Assembly (NCBI GenBank): GCA_902792985.1
Contig: CADBBT010000002.1
Location: 21,099 to 85,098, forward strand
Origin: Oscillospiraceae bacterium
GTDB lineage: Bacteria > Bacillota > Clostridia > Oscillospirales > Acutalibacteraceae
DNA: 64,000 bases
Reading direction: 5' to 3'
Shown: one piece after another, positions 1 through 8,149 of the stretch
How positions within the stretch are numbered: the first letter of the stretch is position 1
Layout: each line of letters opens with the position of its first letter
Position numbers and translations under genes: made by a program
Notes under the pieces: generated by a model
Database searches by the model: none
Seen by the model: only the letters and a program-made list of their open reading frames with translations
What the model was told of the DNA's origin: nothing

Positions 1-557
1 AGGTCTGCACCGACGTCGGCAGCTTTGGTGTAGATGCCGCCGCCCACACGGGCAAACAGCGCGATGGAGGAAGCGCCGAGCGAAAAGCCGAAGAGCACAT
101 CGGCGTTCTTGGTGATGGCATAGATCACGGAGATGCCGAGCAGACCGAAGCCCGCCACGCAAAGTCCCATGACCGCGCCGCCGGAAAACGCAACGGAAAG
201 CGCTTTCGCCATGCCTTTTTCCTTCGCTGCGTTCGCAGTGCGCACATTCGCGAGCGTTGCCACCTGCATGCCGAAATAGCCGGCCGCGATGGAGAACACG
301 GCACCGACCAGGAAGCACACAGCCTCCAGCCAGTTTTTCAGCGCAAAGCCGATGGCGAGGAAGATCACGGCAATGAAGATGACGATGATCTTGTACTCGG
401 AAAAGAGGAAAGCAGTCGCGCCCTCATGGATGGAAGCGGCGATCTCTTTCATGCGGGCAGTGCCGGGATCCTGCTTTTTGACCTTCAGCGCAAGGAACAG
501 CGCGAAGAGCAGACCGAGCACACTGACAACGGGCACAAGATAGATGAGTTTGTCCAT
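1..557 (-). CDS. hppA: Membrane-bound ion-translocating pyrophosphatase, N-terminal part
   Basis: Reading the minus strand from an ATG at 557 gives MDKLIYLVPVVSVLGLLFAL, a first membrane helix, then further helices and the stretch GGGIYTKAADVGADL that is highly conserved in H+/Na+-pumping pyrophosphatases. The gene runs off the window edge, so only about 185 residues of a usual ~670-700 are present. The family hydrolyses PPi in the cytoplasm and pumps H+ or Na+ outward. The residues that separate K+-dependent Na+ pumps from H+ pumps lie outside the window. An AAAAGGAG ribosome binding site precedes the ATG, and a strong promoter sits at 628-656. Confidence 0.93.
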   Translation of the reverse strand, partial: MDKLIYLVPVVSVLGLLFALFLALKVKKQDPGTARMKEIAASIHEGATAFLFSEYKIIVIFIAVIFLAIGFALKNWLEAVCFLVGAVFSIAAGYFGMQVATLANVRTANAAKEKGMAKALSVAFSGGAVMGLCVAGFGLLGISVIYAITKNADVLFGFSLGASSIALFARVGGGIYTKAADVGAD

Positions 558-627
558 AGTGTTACTCCTTTTAATATGTTTTCTCCATAGTGGTTTCTCC
601 AAGTCACATCACTATGTTGTATCCAAT

Positions 628-656
628 ATCATACCCCAAAATTTGACATCTGTCAA
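628..656 (-). promoter_or_regulatory. Sigma-A promoter of hppA with overlapping palindrome
   Basis: On the minus strand TTGACA (651-656) and TATGAT (628-633) are separated by 17 bases. The -35 box is one half of a perfect palindrome, TTGACAGATGTCAA (643-656). Its TTGAC-N4-GTCAA layout resembles CRP/FNR-family sites, so a regulator competing with polymerase is plausible but not shown. Confidence 0.75.
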
Positions 657-730
657 GATTTCGGGCTCATTTCATGGCATTGTTCAATAAATTTTTTCTC
701 TTTCGGAATGAGTTTTTGGGCAGGTATGCA

Positions 731-2254
731 TCAAGCAAGGGTCTCAACCGTGATCTCGTTCGTCATATAATCGAAAATGACACGCACAACGGTGTTGTCC
801 TGCGCAATCTTCAGTGCGCCTTTGCTGCCCGTACCGCTGAAAGGAAACGCGTGCGCCGTGCTCACGCAGGCACTCAGCGTGCCCCAGGTGGAAACGGCAA
901 AATCATACGTTCCGGCAAACGGCATCACGAACGACAGCGCGTATTTTCCGCCGCCGATGTAATACATGCGCGTGATCTCGCTGTTGGAATCGTCCGCCAC
1001 CGCGCCGACATAGGGCTGGAAAGAACCGTAAAGCACGACCTTTTCGGGATAGCGCACACCGGTCTCGGGGTCGTCCTCGTTTTTGCCGCCGTAATCAAGC
1101 ATGGAAGGATTGCCCAGAGCGCGGAATCTATCGTAACCTTCGTGCAAAAGCTTTGCCGCCGCATCCTCCTGCGAAAAGCCGTCGGGGCACGCGTCGGAGC
1201 GGTTATTGAGCTTATAAGTCGTGCTTTGGCCGTCACCGCCCTCGCCGAGCCCGCGCATGAGCGGAAACAGGAAAAAGCCGTCGGGGTTGTTGATCGCCGT
1301 CCATTTGAACGAATAATCCAGGAACTTGTTGCGCTCCTCTTCGGGCTGGCAGGCGAACCAGGAGATCTGGTCTCCGCCCCACCACTGGTTCCAGGCGCGT
1401 TCTTCATAGCTCTGGTGTTCATAGGCCCACTTGTCCCTGCCGCCCCAGTTGTCATATTCATACAGGAACGGCAGCGCTTCTTCATAAACGCCTTCAGGCG
1501 AAATGCCTCCGCCGCTTTTGCCCTCGCGCACCAGCACCAGCTTTTCGCCCGGGCGGTCGAGGATCGGAAAACGCGTGAAGGGCATGGCGTTGTAATCGAG
1601 CAGGCTATGACCGTTCACCACCAGCGAATGGGAGTGCGCGTCAAAGATGACCTTGTGGCGGCGCGCGTGCGCTTTGCCGTAGGCGCGCAGCATGGAAAGC
1701 ACTTTGCCGATGCTCTTGTAACCGCGGTCATGACCCGTATAAAGGTGGATCTGTCCCATGTGGAACGCCTCATAGCCGCTGTCGATATAGCGTACGCCGC
1801 GGTAATAAAACCACATCTGCGCTTCCTGTTGCGAAATGTCGGGCATGCAGTCCCAGGTGTCGGTGCCTTTCGGGAACAGGCAGGCGTCATAGTTGAAATT
1901 TCGCGTTTCGACCGGCAGACCGAACGCTTCAAACACCCATGCCGGTACCGGCACATTTTCCACATCCTCGCGGTAGATCGCCTCAAAGATGCAGGCTTGC
2001 AAAATGATCTCCGGGTCTGCAGCGTGGATCTTGTCCGCCGCAGCCTTCACCTTTGCAAAATGCGCCTCCTCGGGCATGTCGCCCTTCCAGATCCCGGCGG
2101 CGCGACCGAGGAATTTCAGCCCCGTTTTCAGCACCACGCGGATGTCGTCGTCCAGCGTGTCGCTCATGGAGATCCACTGCGCGCTCGCCGCGTGGGAAAG
2201 ATAATATTCGAGCACCTTGCGCGGCATGCTGCCGTCGAAATAACCCTTGTTCAA
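731..2254 (-). CDS. Unrecognised 507-residue protein, possibly glycoside-hydrolase-like
   Basis: I do not recognise a named family. The protein has no signal peptide or membrane segment. It is rich in Trp, Tyr and acidic residues, with patches such as HMGQIHLYTGHD, WNQWWGGDQISWF and NNPDGFFLFPLMRG that look like the aromatic substrate clefts of carbohydrate-active TIM barrels. The last ~90 residues (FQPYVGAV onward) look like a beta-rich end domain. The start is TTG at 2254, chosen because GGAG lies eight bases upstream and no better in-frame ATG exists. It is the last gene of a three-gene operon, 12 bases after the MBL-fold gene. The divergent sugar-oxidoreductase operon supports a role in glycan metabolism, but that is inference. 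Confidence 0.8.
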   Translation of the reverse strand: MNKGYFDGSMPRKVLEYYLSHAASAQWISMSDTLDDDIRVVLKTGLKFLGRAAGIWKGDMPEEAHFAKVKAAADKIHAADPEIILQACIFEAIYREDVENVPVPAWVFEAFGLPVETRNFNYDACLFPKGTDTWDCMPDISQQEAQMWFYYRGVRYIDSGYEAFHMGQIHLYTGHDRGYKSIGKVLSMLRAYGKAHARRHKVIFDAHSHSLVVNGHSLLDYNAMPFTRFPILDRPGEKLVLVREGKSGGGISPEGVYEEALPFLYEYDNWGGRDKWAYEHQSYEERAWNQWWGGDQISWFACQPEEERNKFLDYSFKWTAINNPDGFFLFPLMRGLGEGGDGQSTTYKLNNRSDACPDGFSQEDAAAKLLHEGYDRFRALGNPSMLDYGGKNEDDPETGVRYPEKVVLYGSFQPYVGAVADDSNSEITRMYYIGGGKYALSFVMPFAGTYDFAVSTWGTLSACVSTAHAFPFSGTGSKGALKIAQDNTVVRVIFDYMTNEITVETLA

Positions 2255-2266
2255 TGTTTTTCTCCT

Positions 2267-3184
2267 TTATGTATCGTTATGAATATGTCCGAAAACTTCG
2301 ATCTCGCCTTTGTCACCGATGACAGCGAGCACCCCGTCTTCCACACCGGTAAGATAAGTCTGCGCATTACAGATGTCTTTGATTCTCGCGCGCGATTCTT
2401 GGTTGTGCTGAGCATCATAGCTTGTGAGCACGCAGATGCGCGGCATGAGCGCTTCGATCAAAAACGCGGGATTGTTGCCGTCGATGCCGTGGTGACACAG
2501 CTTGAACAGATCAACCTTTCCGATTTGCGGCGCAAGCCGTGTCAAATCGCCGGTGGCGTCTTCCAAATCCGCACCGAGGAAGATGCGTGTGCCGTTCTTT
2601 TCAATGAGCATCCCGATAGACTGGTCGTTCTCCCCAACCTTCTCTTCAACCGCGGGGTCGTCTGTGTTCAGCAGCGTGATTTTAAAATTGCCGAGCTGAA
2701 ACGGCGTGCCGTTCATTTCGGAAATCACGGGAATGTTCCTTGCCCGCAGTGCGGCGATCGTCTGGTCATAGACCTCCTGATTGTCCCATTCCGTATTTTC
2801 CGCGTCGTTGATGCGGCTGCTGTCATATTTTTTGAGATATGCGCGGTCGACCGTCGCATCCGGGTCGGCAAGAATCGTATCAAAACCGCCGAGATGGTCG
2901 GAATGCGCGTGCGTGCCGACAATGAAATCCAAATGCACCTTTCCGCTTTCGTCCGCCGCGTGCGCTTTGAGATAAGCGAGCACACGCTGCTCATAGCCCG
3001 GCAGATCCAGCGCCGGAAAGCCGCGCGGGTTGTCGGTGTCTTCGCCGCCATCCACCATGGCAAAATGCCCGCAGCTTTCGAGCAGGATCGCATCGGAGTT
3101 TCCGGTGTTAAGGAAATGGATACAATCGATCTGTGCACTCTTTGCCGCAAAATCAAACGGCAGCAGTTTGCATTGTTCTTTCAT
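2267..3184 (-). CDS. MBL-fold metallohydrolase, ComEC C-terminal-domain type
   Basis: 305 residues. The signature THAHSDHLGG near residue 113 is the HxHxDH zinc motif of metallo-beta-lactamase-fold hydrolases. GADLED and KLCHHG further on supply the later metal ligands. The order NSDAILLE, VDGGED, HAHSDH, GADLE, CHHG is that of the soluble domain of ComEC/Rec2-like proteins, but there are no membrane helices, so this is a free-standing cytoplasmic enzyme of unknown substrate (phosphodiester or nucleotide are the usual guesses). It sits 12 bases after the EEP gene, so the two putative phosphodiesterases are co-expressed. Confidence 0.85.
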   Translation of the reverse strand: MKEQCKLLPFDFAAKSAQIDCIHFLNTGNSDAILLESCGHFAMVDGGEDTDNPRGFPALDLPGYEQRVLAYLKAHAADESGKVHLDFIVGTHAHSDHLGGFDTILADPDATVDRAYLKKYDSSRINDAENTEWDNQEVYDQTIAALRARNIPVISEMNGTPFQLGNFKITLLNTDDPAVEEKVGENDQSIGMLIEKNGTRIFLGADLEDATGDLTRLAPQIGKVDLFKLCHHGIDGNNPAFLIEALMPRICVLTSYDAQHNQESRARIKDICNAQTYLTGVEDGVLAVIGDKGEIEVFGHIHNDT

Positions 3185-3196
3185 CTCTTCAAAACC

Positions 3197-4159
3197 TCAA
3201 TGCAGAATGATCGGATGGTCGATCGGCACGACTTCGCCCGGCGTCAGATCGTCCGCAGCATTCACGTCGCTCAGCGTGAGCTTCATTTGAATCGGATAGT
3301 GATCGCTCGGATACACGCCGTCGTAGCTGTCGCGCAGAATGCGATACTGCTTCACGTCGATGCCCGTTTTGGAGATAAAGAAGAAGTCGTCGATCTCCGA
3401 AGAATACGACGTGTTCCAGCCGATACCGTGCCAGGTCGGGCCGTCGTCGGAATCCGTGGTGCAATACTTCGCGTTGTCAAAATAAGTCAGCGCCGTGCGG
3501 TAAGCCGTACCGCTTTCCACGGCAAAGTTCATGTCGCCCATCAGGATGCACGGAATGTCGCCGTATTGTTTCATGCGTTCGACAATCATTTTAATCCCAT
3601 TGATGCGCGCCTGCTGACCGACGTGATCCAGGTGTGTGTTGAACACCGCAAAGTGTTTGCCGTCGCTCTTTTGGCTGAGCACAACAAAAGTGCACACGCG
3701 ATAGCATGCCGCGTCCCAGCCCCTGGACATCTCCTGCGGCGTTTCGCTCACCCAGAAACTGCCCTTGTCCACCAGATCGAACTTGCCCGTGTTGTAAAAG
3801 ATCGGGTTGCTGCCGGAAAACGCGCCGTCGTCGGAATAAAGGATCTCGCTGTCATAACCCTTGAGGGATTTTTTCAAATAGGTATACTGCACCTTGGCAA
3901 CTTCCTGCATGCCGAGAATGTCCGGCGCAGCCTTTTCCAGCGTTTTCACAAGCAGCGGCGCGCGCACAAACCAGTGAATGTTGCCCTTGTCGTCCTGATC
4001 AAAACCGCGCACATTCGCGTTCACGACCGTGATGACGTCCCCGTCGGCGATCTGCGTGATGTCAAAGGACGGCTGGTCCCTGCGATAGTTCAGATACGCC
4101 GGAAACATGGTGAGCACACAGAAAAAATAAAGCACCATTCGTTTGAGCAGTTCATACAT
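3197..4159 (-). CDS. Endonuclease/exonuclease/phosphatase (EEP) family protein, membrane-anchored
   Basis: 320 residues. Residues ~6-25 form a single N-terminal hydrophobic helix (signal anchor), followed by an EEP/DNase I-like domain. The fold's landmarks are present: VNANVRG, MQEV (metal-binding Glu), NTHLDHVG (catalytic His), GDMNF (Asp/Asn), and SDHYPI at the end (Asp/His pair). Family members cleave phosphodiesters in nucleic acids, lipids or inositol phosphates. The membrane anchor and lack of a DNA-repair context make an extracytoplasmic phospholipid- or sugar-phosphate substrate likely. First gene of the minus-strand operon, reading away from the shared regulatory region at 4201-4297. 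Confidence 0.85.
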   Translation of the reverse strand: MYELLKRMVLYFFCVLTMFPAYLNYRRDQPSFDITQIADGDVITVVNANVRGFDQDDKGNIHWFVRAPLLVKTLEKAAPDILGMQEVAKVQYTYLKKSLKGYDSEILYSDDGAFSGSNPIFYNTGKFDLVDKGSFWVSETPQEMSRGWDAACYRVCTFVVLSQKSDGKHFAVFNTHLDHVGQQARINGIKMIVERMKQYGDIPCILMGDMNFAVESGTAYRTALTYFDNAKYCTTDSDDGPTWHGIGWNTSYSSEIDDFFFISKTGIDVKQYRILRDSYDGVYPSDHYPIQMKLTLSDVNAADDLTPGEVVPIDHPIILH

Positions 4160-4200
4160 AAAAACGACCTCCGTTTATGTTTTTTTGATTTTACCATAAT

Positions 4201-4297
4201 TTGTCCAACAAATGTCCAGCAAAGAAAAAAATGAATTGTTAATTTTTTTTGAATTCCATGAAATTGTGATTCTTTTTGTTGGACATTTGTTGGACAA
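4201..4297. promoter_or_regulatory. Pair of inverted 23-bp operator-like elements in a divergent promoter region
   Basis: The stretch at 4275-4297 contains TTGTTGGACA twice, 11 bases apart. The stretch at 4201-4223 is the same 23 bases inverted, with one mismatch. Each copy sits against the promoter of one of the two divergent operons. Tandem half-sites one helical turn apart are typical of AraC-type binding. No regulator gene is adjacent. Confidence 0.7.
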
Positions 4298-4308
4298 CAT
4301 GGTATAAA
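4279..4308 (+). promoter_or_regulatory. Promoter of the five-gene oxidoreductase/TIM-barrel operon
   Basis: TTGGAC (4279-4284) and TATAAA (4303-4308) are separated by 18 bases. The -35 box lies inside the repeated operator element, so a bound regulator would either block or replace -35 contacts. Confidence 0.55.
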
Positions 4309-4367
4309 TTAGATAAGCAACATTTTGTTGTTTTTACCATTATCTGTACTTCAAGGAGGAATGTACT

Positions 4368-5522
4368 ATGGCAAACGCAGCCGGATTGGACGCGTTCAAG
4401 GAAATTCACGAAGAAAAAGCAAAAAAAGGCGGAAAGGCCGTCAAGATCGGCATCATCGGCACAGGCTGGATCGCGGAAAGCCATGTTGAATGCTATAAAG
4501 AGATGGACGATGTGGAAATCGTCGCGCTGGCCGATCTCGTGCCGGGCAAAGCAAAGGAATTTGCCGAAAAGTTCGGTCTGGAAAACGCGCACATCTATGA
4601 GAGCGACGAAGCGCTCCTTGCGTCGGAAAAAGACCTTGACGGCGTGAGCATCTGCACCTATAACTGCCAGCACGCCCCCTGCGCCATCCACGCGCTGGAT
4701 GCGGGCATCAACGTTATGCTTGAAAAGCCCTTCACTGTCACGCTCGACGAAGCGATCGAAGTCATGCGCGCCGAAAAGCGCAGCGGCAAGATCCTCACGA
4801 TCGGTTTCCAGCCGCGCATGAGCGAAAACATGAAGATGATCAAAAAGATCGTACAGTCCGGCGAGCTGGGCAAGGTCTATTATCTGCAGTCCGGCGGCGG
4901 CAGACGCCGCGGCATCCCGACCCCGTTCGGCACCACCTTCATCGAAAAAGAAACCGGCGGCATCGGCGCTGTGGGCGATATCGGCTCCTATTCCCTTGAC
5001 ATGCTGCTGGGCGCTGTCGGCTATCCGAAGCCGCTGACCGTTTCCGGTTACACCTCCGCGTTCTTCGGCACAGACCCCGGCTATTATCCCGGCCATCCCG
5101 AATATGCCGACAAATTCGGCGTGGATGATTTTGCCGCCGGCTTCGTGCGTCTGGAAGGCGACATCATCCTCGACTTCCGCATCTCCTGGGCCATGAACAT
5201 GGACACTCCGGGCGACGCGATCATTCTCGGCACCAAGGGCGGTCTGCGCATTCCCTCCACCGACTGCTGGAACGGCGAATTTGACAAGCCGCTGAAGATC
5301 TATAAGACCGTCTGCGGCGAAGAGATCGTTTATGAAGTGCCCCTGAAGCCGACGAAGAACCTCTTCCTGGAAAAGCTGCGCGCCTTTGTGGACGCCATTC
5401 AGGAGGGCGGCAAGCCGACCGTTCCTTCTTCGGAGATCGTGTTCAACCAGGCGATCATCGACGGCATCGTCCGTTCCGCTGCCTGCGGCAAAGAGATCGC
5501 CATTGAGATCCCGGAAGTCTAA
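4368..5522 (+). CDS. Gfo/Idh/MocA family NAD(P)-dependent oxidoreductase
   Basis: 384 residues. After an unusual ~24-residue charged leader, the Rossmann motif GIIGTGWIAESH appears near residue 27. EKPFTV, the EKP active-site motif whose Lys is catalytic, lies around residue 116. A C-terminal alpha/beta substrate domain follows (GGIGAVGDIGSYSLDMLLG). Members oxidise or reduce hydroxyls of sugars, inositols and glycosides. The start is the ATG after AAGGAGG. First gene of an operon with three TIM barrels and a second dehydrogenase (8150-9208). Substrate unknown; inositol or 3-keto-sugar chemistry fits the neighbours. Confidence 0.92.
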   Translation: MANAAGLDAFKEIHEEKAKKGGKAVKIGIIGTGWIAESHVECYKEMDDVEIVALADLVPGKAKEFAEKFGLENAHIYESDEALLASEKDLDGVSICTYNCQHAPCAIHALDAGINVMLEKPFTVTLDEAIEVMRAEKRSGKILTIGFQPRMSENMKMIKKIVQSGELGKVYYLQSGGGRRRGIPTPFGTTFIEKETGGIGAVGDIGSYSLDMLLGAVGYPKPLTVSGYTSAFFGTDPGYYPGHPEYADKFGVDDFAAGFVRLEGDIILDFRISWAMNMDTPGDAIILGTKGGLRIPSTDCWNGEFDKPLKIYKTVCGEEIVYEVPLKPTKNLFLEKLRAFVDAIQEGGKPTVPSSEIVFNQAIIDGIVRSAACGKEIAIEIPEV

Positions 5523-5531
5523 GGTGATCGT

Positions 5532-6335
5532 ATGGCTATGAAGCTCGGTATCATCACCGACCCCGACGTCGAAAGCGCAAAATGGGCGGCGGACAAGGGT
5601 CTGCACTATCTTGAATACTGCTACAACGGCGGCGCGGATATCGACATTCTCGCCGCACGCGTTCCGGCGCTGAAAAAAGCCTATGCGGACTATGATCTGC
5701 ACCTCGGCGCGCTCGGCCGCTGGAACGAAAAGAAGATCGCGCCCGACGGCACGTTTTTGGAAGAAGGATTGCAGAACACAAAGCGGCTGATCGACATAGC
5801 CGCCGAGCTCGGCGCGCCTGTGTTCAACACCGGCGTCAACTATGTGGATGAGCTGACCTACCTCGACAATCTGAACGCTTCCGTCAACTTTTTGCGCACC
5901 GTCGTGGATTACGGAAAAGAAAAGGGCGTCAAGGTCGCAGTTTACAACTGCGACTGGGGCGGCAACTTCATCCGCGACCCCGCCACCTGGCGCATCGTGC
6001 TTGAAGCGGTGCCGGAACTGGGAATCAAATTTGACCCGTCGCACTGTATCAACGTTCACCACGGCGATTACCTCGCGGAGATCCGCGAATTCGGCGATCG
6101 CATCTATCACTTTCACGTCAAAGGCACGCTCAACATTGCCGGGGATCATGTGGACGATCCGCCTGCAGGACTGGACGGCACCAACTGGAACGCCGTTTTC
6201 GGTCTGCTTTACGCGCAGGGCTACGACGGCATGCTCTCCATCGAGCCGCACTCCCGCACCTGGGAAGGCGACATGGGTGACTGGGGCGTGGACTATACGA
6301 TTCAATACATTTCTAATATGCTTTATAAAGGATGA
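5532..6335 (+). CDS. Sugar phosphate isomerase/epimerase-like TIM barrel (AP endonuclease 2 superfamily)
   Basis: 267 residues forming one xylose-isomerase-like TIM barrel. KFDPSHCINVHHGDY and YHFHVKGT supply the Asp/His residues that bind the divalent metal in this superfamily, and SIEPHSRTW near the end gives the usual C-terminal Glu/His. No signal peptide. It starts nine bases after the first dehydrogenase and ends six bases before the next barrel. Related proteins are IolE/IolI-type inositol dehydratases/isomerases and the lyases of C-glycoside cleavage; sequence alone does not decide. Confidence 0.88.
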   Translation: MAMKLGIITDPDVESAKWAADKGLHYLEYCYNGGADIDILAARVPALKKAYADYDLHLGALGRWNEKKIAPDGTFLEEGLQNTKRLIDIAAELGAPVFNTGVNYVDELTYLDNLNASVNFLRTVVDYGKEKGVKVAVYNCDWGGNFIRDPATWRIVLEAVPELGIKFDPSHCINVHHGDYLAEIREFGDRIYHFHVKGTLNIAGDHVDDPPAGLDGTNWNAVFGLLYAQGYDGMLSIEPHSRTWEGDMGDWGVDYTIQYISNMLYKG

Positions 6336-6341
6336 TGACTT

Positions 6342-7148
6342 ATGAAACTCGGTGTACAGCTTTACTCCGTCCGTGACGAGATGGGCAAAGACTTTGAAGG
6401 AACTCTCAAAAAGGTCCGGGACATGGGCTATGAAGGCGTGGAGTTTGCCGGTCTTTTCGACAAAAGCGCCGAAGAAGTCAAAGCGCTGTGTGAAAAATAC
6501 GACCTCGTTCCCGTTTCGGCGCATGTGGCGCTGCATGAGATGCTCGGCGACGAAAACGTGCTGCAAACCTATGCGGACATCGGCTGCAAATTCGTTGCCA
6601 TTCCGTGGATGAGCGAAGAATATCGCCCGGGTTATCCCGGGTTCGAGCAGAATCTCCCCAAGCTCATTGCGCTTGCCAAACGGGTCAAAGAACTCGGCAT
6701 GTTCCTCGCCTATCACAATCATGATGTGGAATTTGAAAAAAAAGACGGCGAATATGTGCTTGATATGCTCTACCGCATCATTCCGGCAGATCTGCTCAAA
6801 GCAGAACTTGACACCTGCTGGGTCAACGTCGGCGGCGAAGATCCGTCCGAATATGTGCGTAAATACGCCGGCCGTGTGGACATTATCCACCTCAAGGATT
6901 TTGCCGGCAAAAAGAGCGAGAACATGTATGCGCTGATCGGCGTGAACGACGGTCAAAAAGACGAGACGGTCGGCGACTTTGAGTTCCGCCCGGTCGGACA
7001 GGGCCTGCAGAACATGCCCGCCATTCTCAAAGCCGCCGAGGAAAGCGGCACGGAATGGGCCGTTGTTGAAATTGACGAGCCGACGCGCGGCCTGACGTCG
7101 CTGGAATGCATCGAAAAGAGCGCGGCTTATCTGAAACCTCTGCTGTAA
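6342..7148 (+). CDS. Sugar phosphate isomerase/epimerase-like TIM barrel
   Basis: 268 residues, starting MKLGVQLYSVRDEMGKDFEG, the very common start of this subfamily (QLYSVR). Metal-site segments are AYHNHDVEFEK, KAELDTCWVNVGGEDP and IIHLKDF, then VVEIDEPTRG. The GGEDP loop and the LKDF motif match the hydroxypyruvate-isomerase/inosose-related branch. Third gene of the operon, six bases after its paralogue. It shares the fold with both neighbours but little sequence, so the three are probably distinct steps rather than a recent tandem duplication. Confidence 0.88.
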   Translation: MKLGVQLYSVRDEMGKDFEGTLKKVRDMGYEGVEFAGLFDKSAEEVKALCEKYDLVPVSAHVALHEMLGDENVLQTYADIGCKFVAIPWMSEEYRPGYPGFEQNLPKLIALAKRVKELGMFLAYHNHDVEFEKKDGEYVLDMLYRIIPADLLKAELDTCWVNVGGEDPSEYVRKYAGRVDIIHLKDFAGKKSENMYALIGVNDGQKDETVGDFEFRPVGQGLQNMPAILKAAEESGTEWAVVEIDEPTRGLTSLECIEKSAAYLKPLL

Positions 7149-7163
7149 AGGAGACAAAGCAAC

Positions 7164-8129
7164 ATGAAACTCGGCGTATTGACCAACATGCTCGGCTCCT
7201 GGCCGCTGGAAAAGGCACTGGCATACTTCACCTCTCTCGGCATCGAGATGGTGGAGATCGGCGCCGGCGGTTATCCGGGCAAACAGCACGCAGATCCGGA
7301 AGTTCTGCTGCACAGCGAAAGCAAGCTGCAGGAATTCAAGGACCTCATTGAAAAATACGGCGTCGGCATCAGCGCCATCAGCTGCCACGGCAACCCCGTG
7401 CACCCGAACAAGGAGATCGCAAAGAACTTCGACACCGAAATGCGCCAGGCGATCCTGCTGGCGGAAAAGCTCGATGTTCATCAGATCAATACGTTTTCCG
7501 GCTGCCCGGGTGACTGCCCGACATCGGAAAACCCGAACTGGGTGACCTGCCCGTGGCCAAACGAATTCACAGACATTTTAGACTATCAGTGGAACGACGT
7601 TCTGCTGCCCTACTGGGCGGAGTTTGTCAAATTCGCCGCCGACCACGGTGTGGACAAGATCGGCTTTGAGCTGCATCCGGGCTTCTGCGTCTATAACACG
7701 CAGTCCATGCTGCGTATCCGCAAGGAGATCGGTCCCGCACTTGGCGCGAACCTTGACCCGAGCCACCTGATCTGGCAAGGCATGGAGCCTGTTGCGGTCA
7801 TCCGCGCGCTGGGTGACGCGATCTTCCACTTCCACGCCAAGGATACCAAGGTCGACAAATACAACACCGCTGTCAACGGCGTGCTCGACACCAAGCCCTA
7901 CGGCGACGAGATCCATCGCTCCTGGGTGTTCCGTTCCGTCGGCTACGGCAACGATGAACTCTATTGGAAAGACATCATCAGCAACCTGCGCATGGTCGGC
8001 TACGATCACGCAATCTCCATTGAGCACGAGGACTCCATTCTCAGTCAGAAGGAAGGTCTGGAGCGCGCTGTCTCCATGCTCAAGCGCTGTATGATCGGCG
8101 AACAGCCCGGCGATATGTGGTGGGTATAA
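7164..8129 (+). CDS. Sugar phosphate isomerase/epimerase-like TIM barrel, long form
   Basis: 321 residues, about 50 longer than the two barrels before it. It begins MKLGVLTNMLGSWPLEKALA. The metal site is visible in GFELHPGFCVYN, ANLDPSHLIWQGM, FHFHAKDT and SIEHEDS. An insertion after KDT (VDKYNTAVNGVLDT) probably covers the active site. This long form resembles proteins usually found beside Gfo/Idh/MocA enzymes in inositol and plant-glycoside loci. Fourth gene of the operon, with AAAGGAG upstream. Confidence 0.88.
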   Translation: MKLGVLTNMLGSWPLEKALAYFTSLGIEMVEIGAGGYPGKQHADPEVLLHSESKLQEFKDLIEKYGVGISAISCHGNPVHPNKEIAKNFDTEMRQAILLAEKLDVHQINTFSGCPGDCPTSENPNWVTCPWPNEFTDILDYQWNDVLLPYWAEFVKFAADHGVDKIGFELHPGFCVYNTQSMLRIRKEIGPALGANLDPSHLIWQGMEPVAVIRALGDAIFHFHAKDTKVDKYNTAVNGVLDTKPYGDEIHRSWVFRSVGYGNDELYWKDIISNLRMVGYDHAISIEHEDSILSQKEGLERAVSMLKRCMIGEQPGDMWWV

Positions 8130-8149
8130 GCCAGAAAAGAGGAACCGAT

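Noticed and set aside
674-4234. A very long open frame on the plus strand across three minus-strand genes
   Set aside because: The translation is His/Arg/Val-rich and low in structure, with no motif, while the minus strand encodes three proteins with clear motifs and ribosome binding sites. It is an antisense consequence of GC-biased codon use.
4239-7481. A long minus-strand open frame opposite the dehydrogenase/TIM-barrel operon
   Set aside because: Same reasoning: the plus strand carries four recognisable genes and the antisense product has no family signature.
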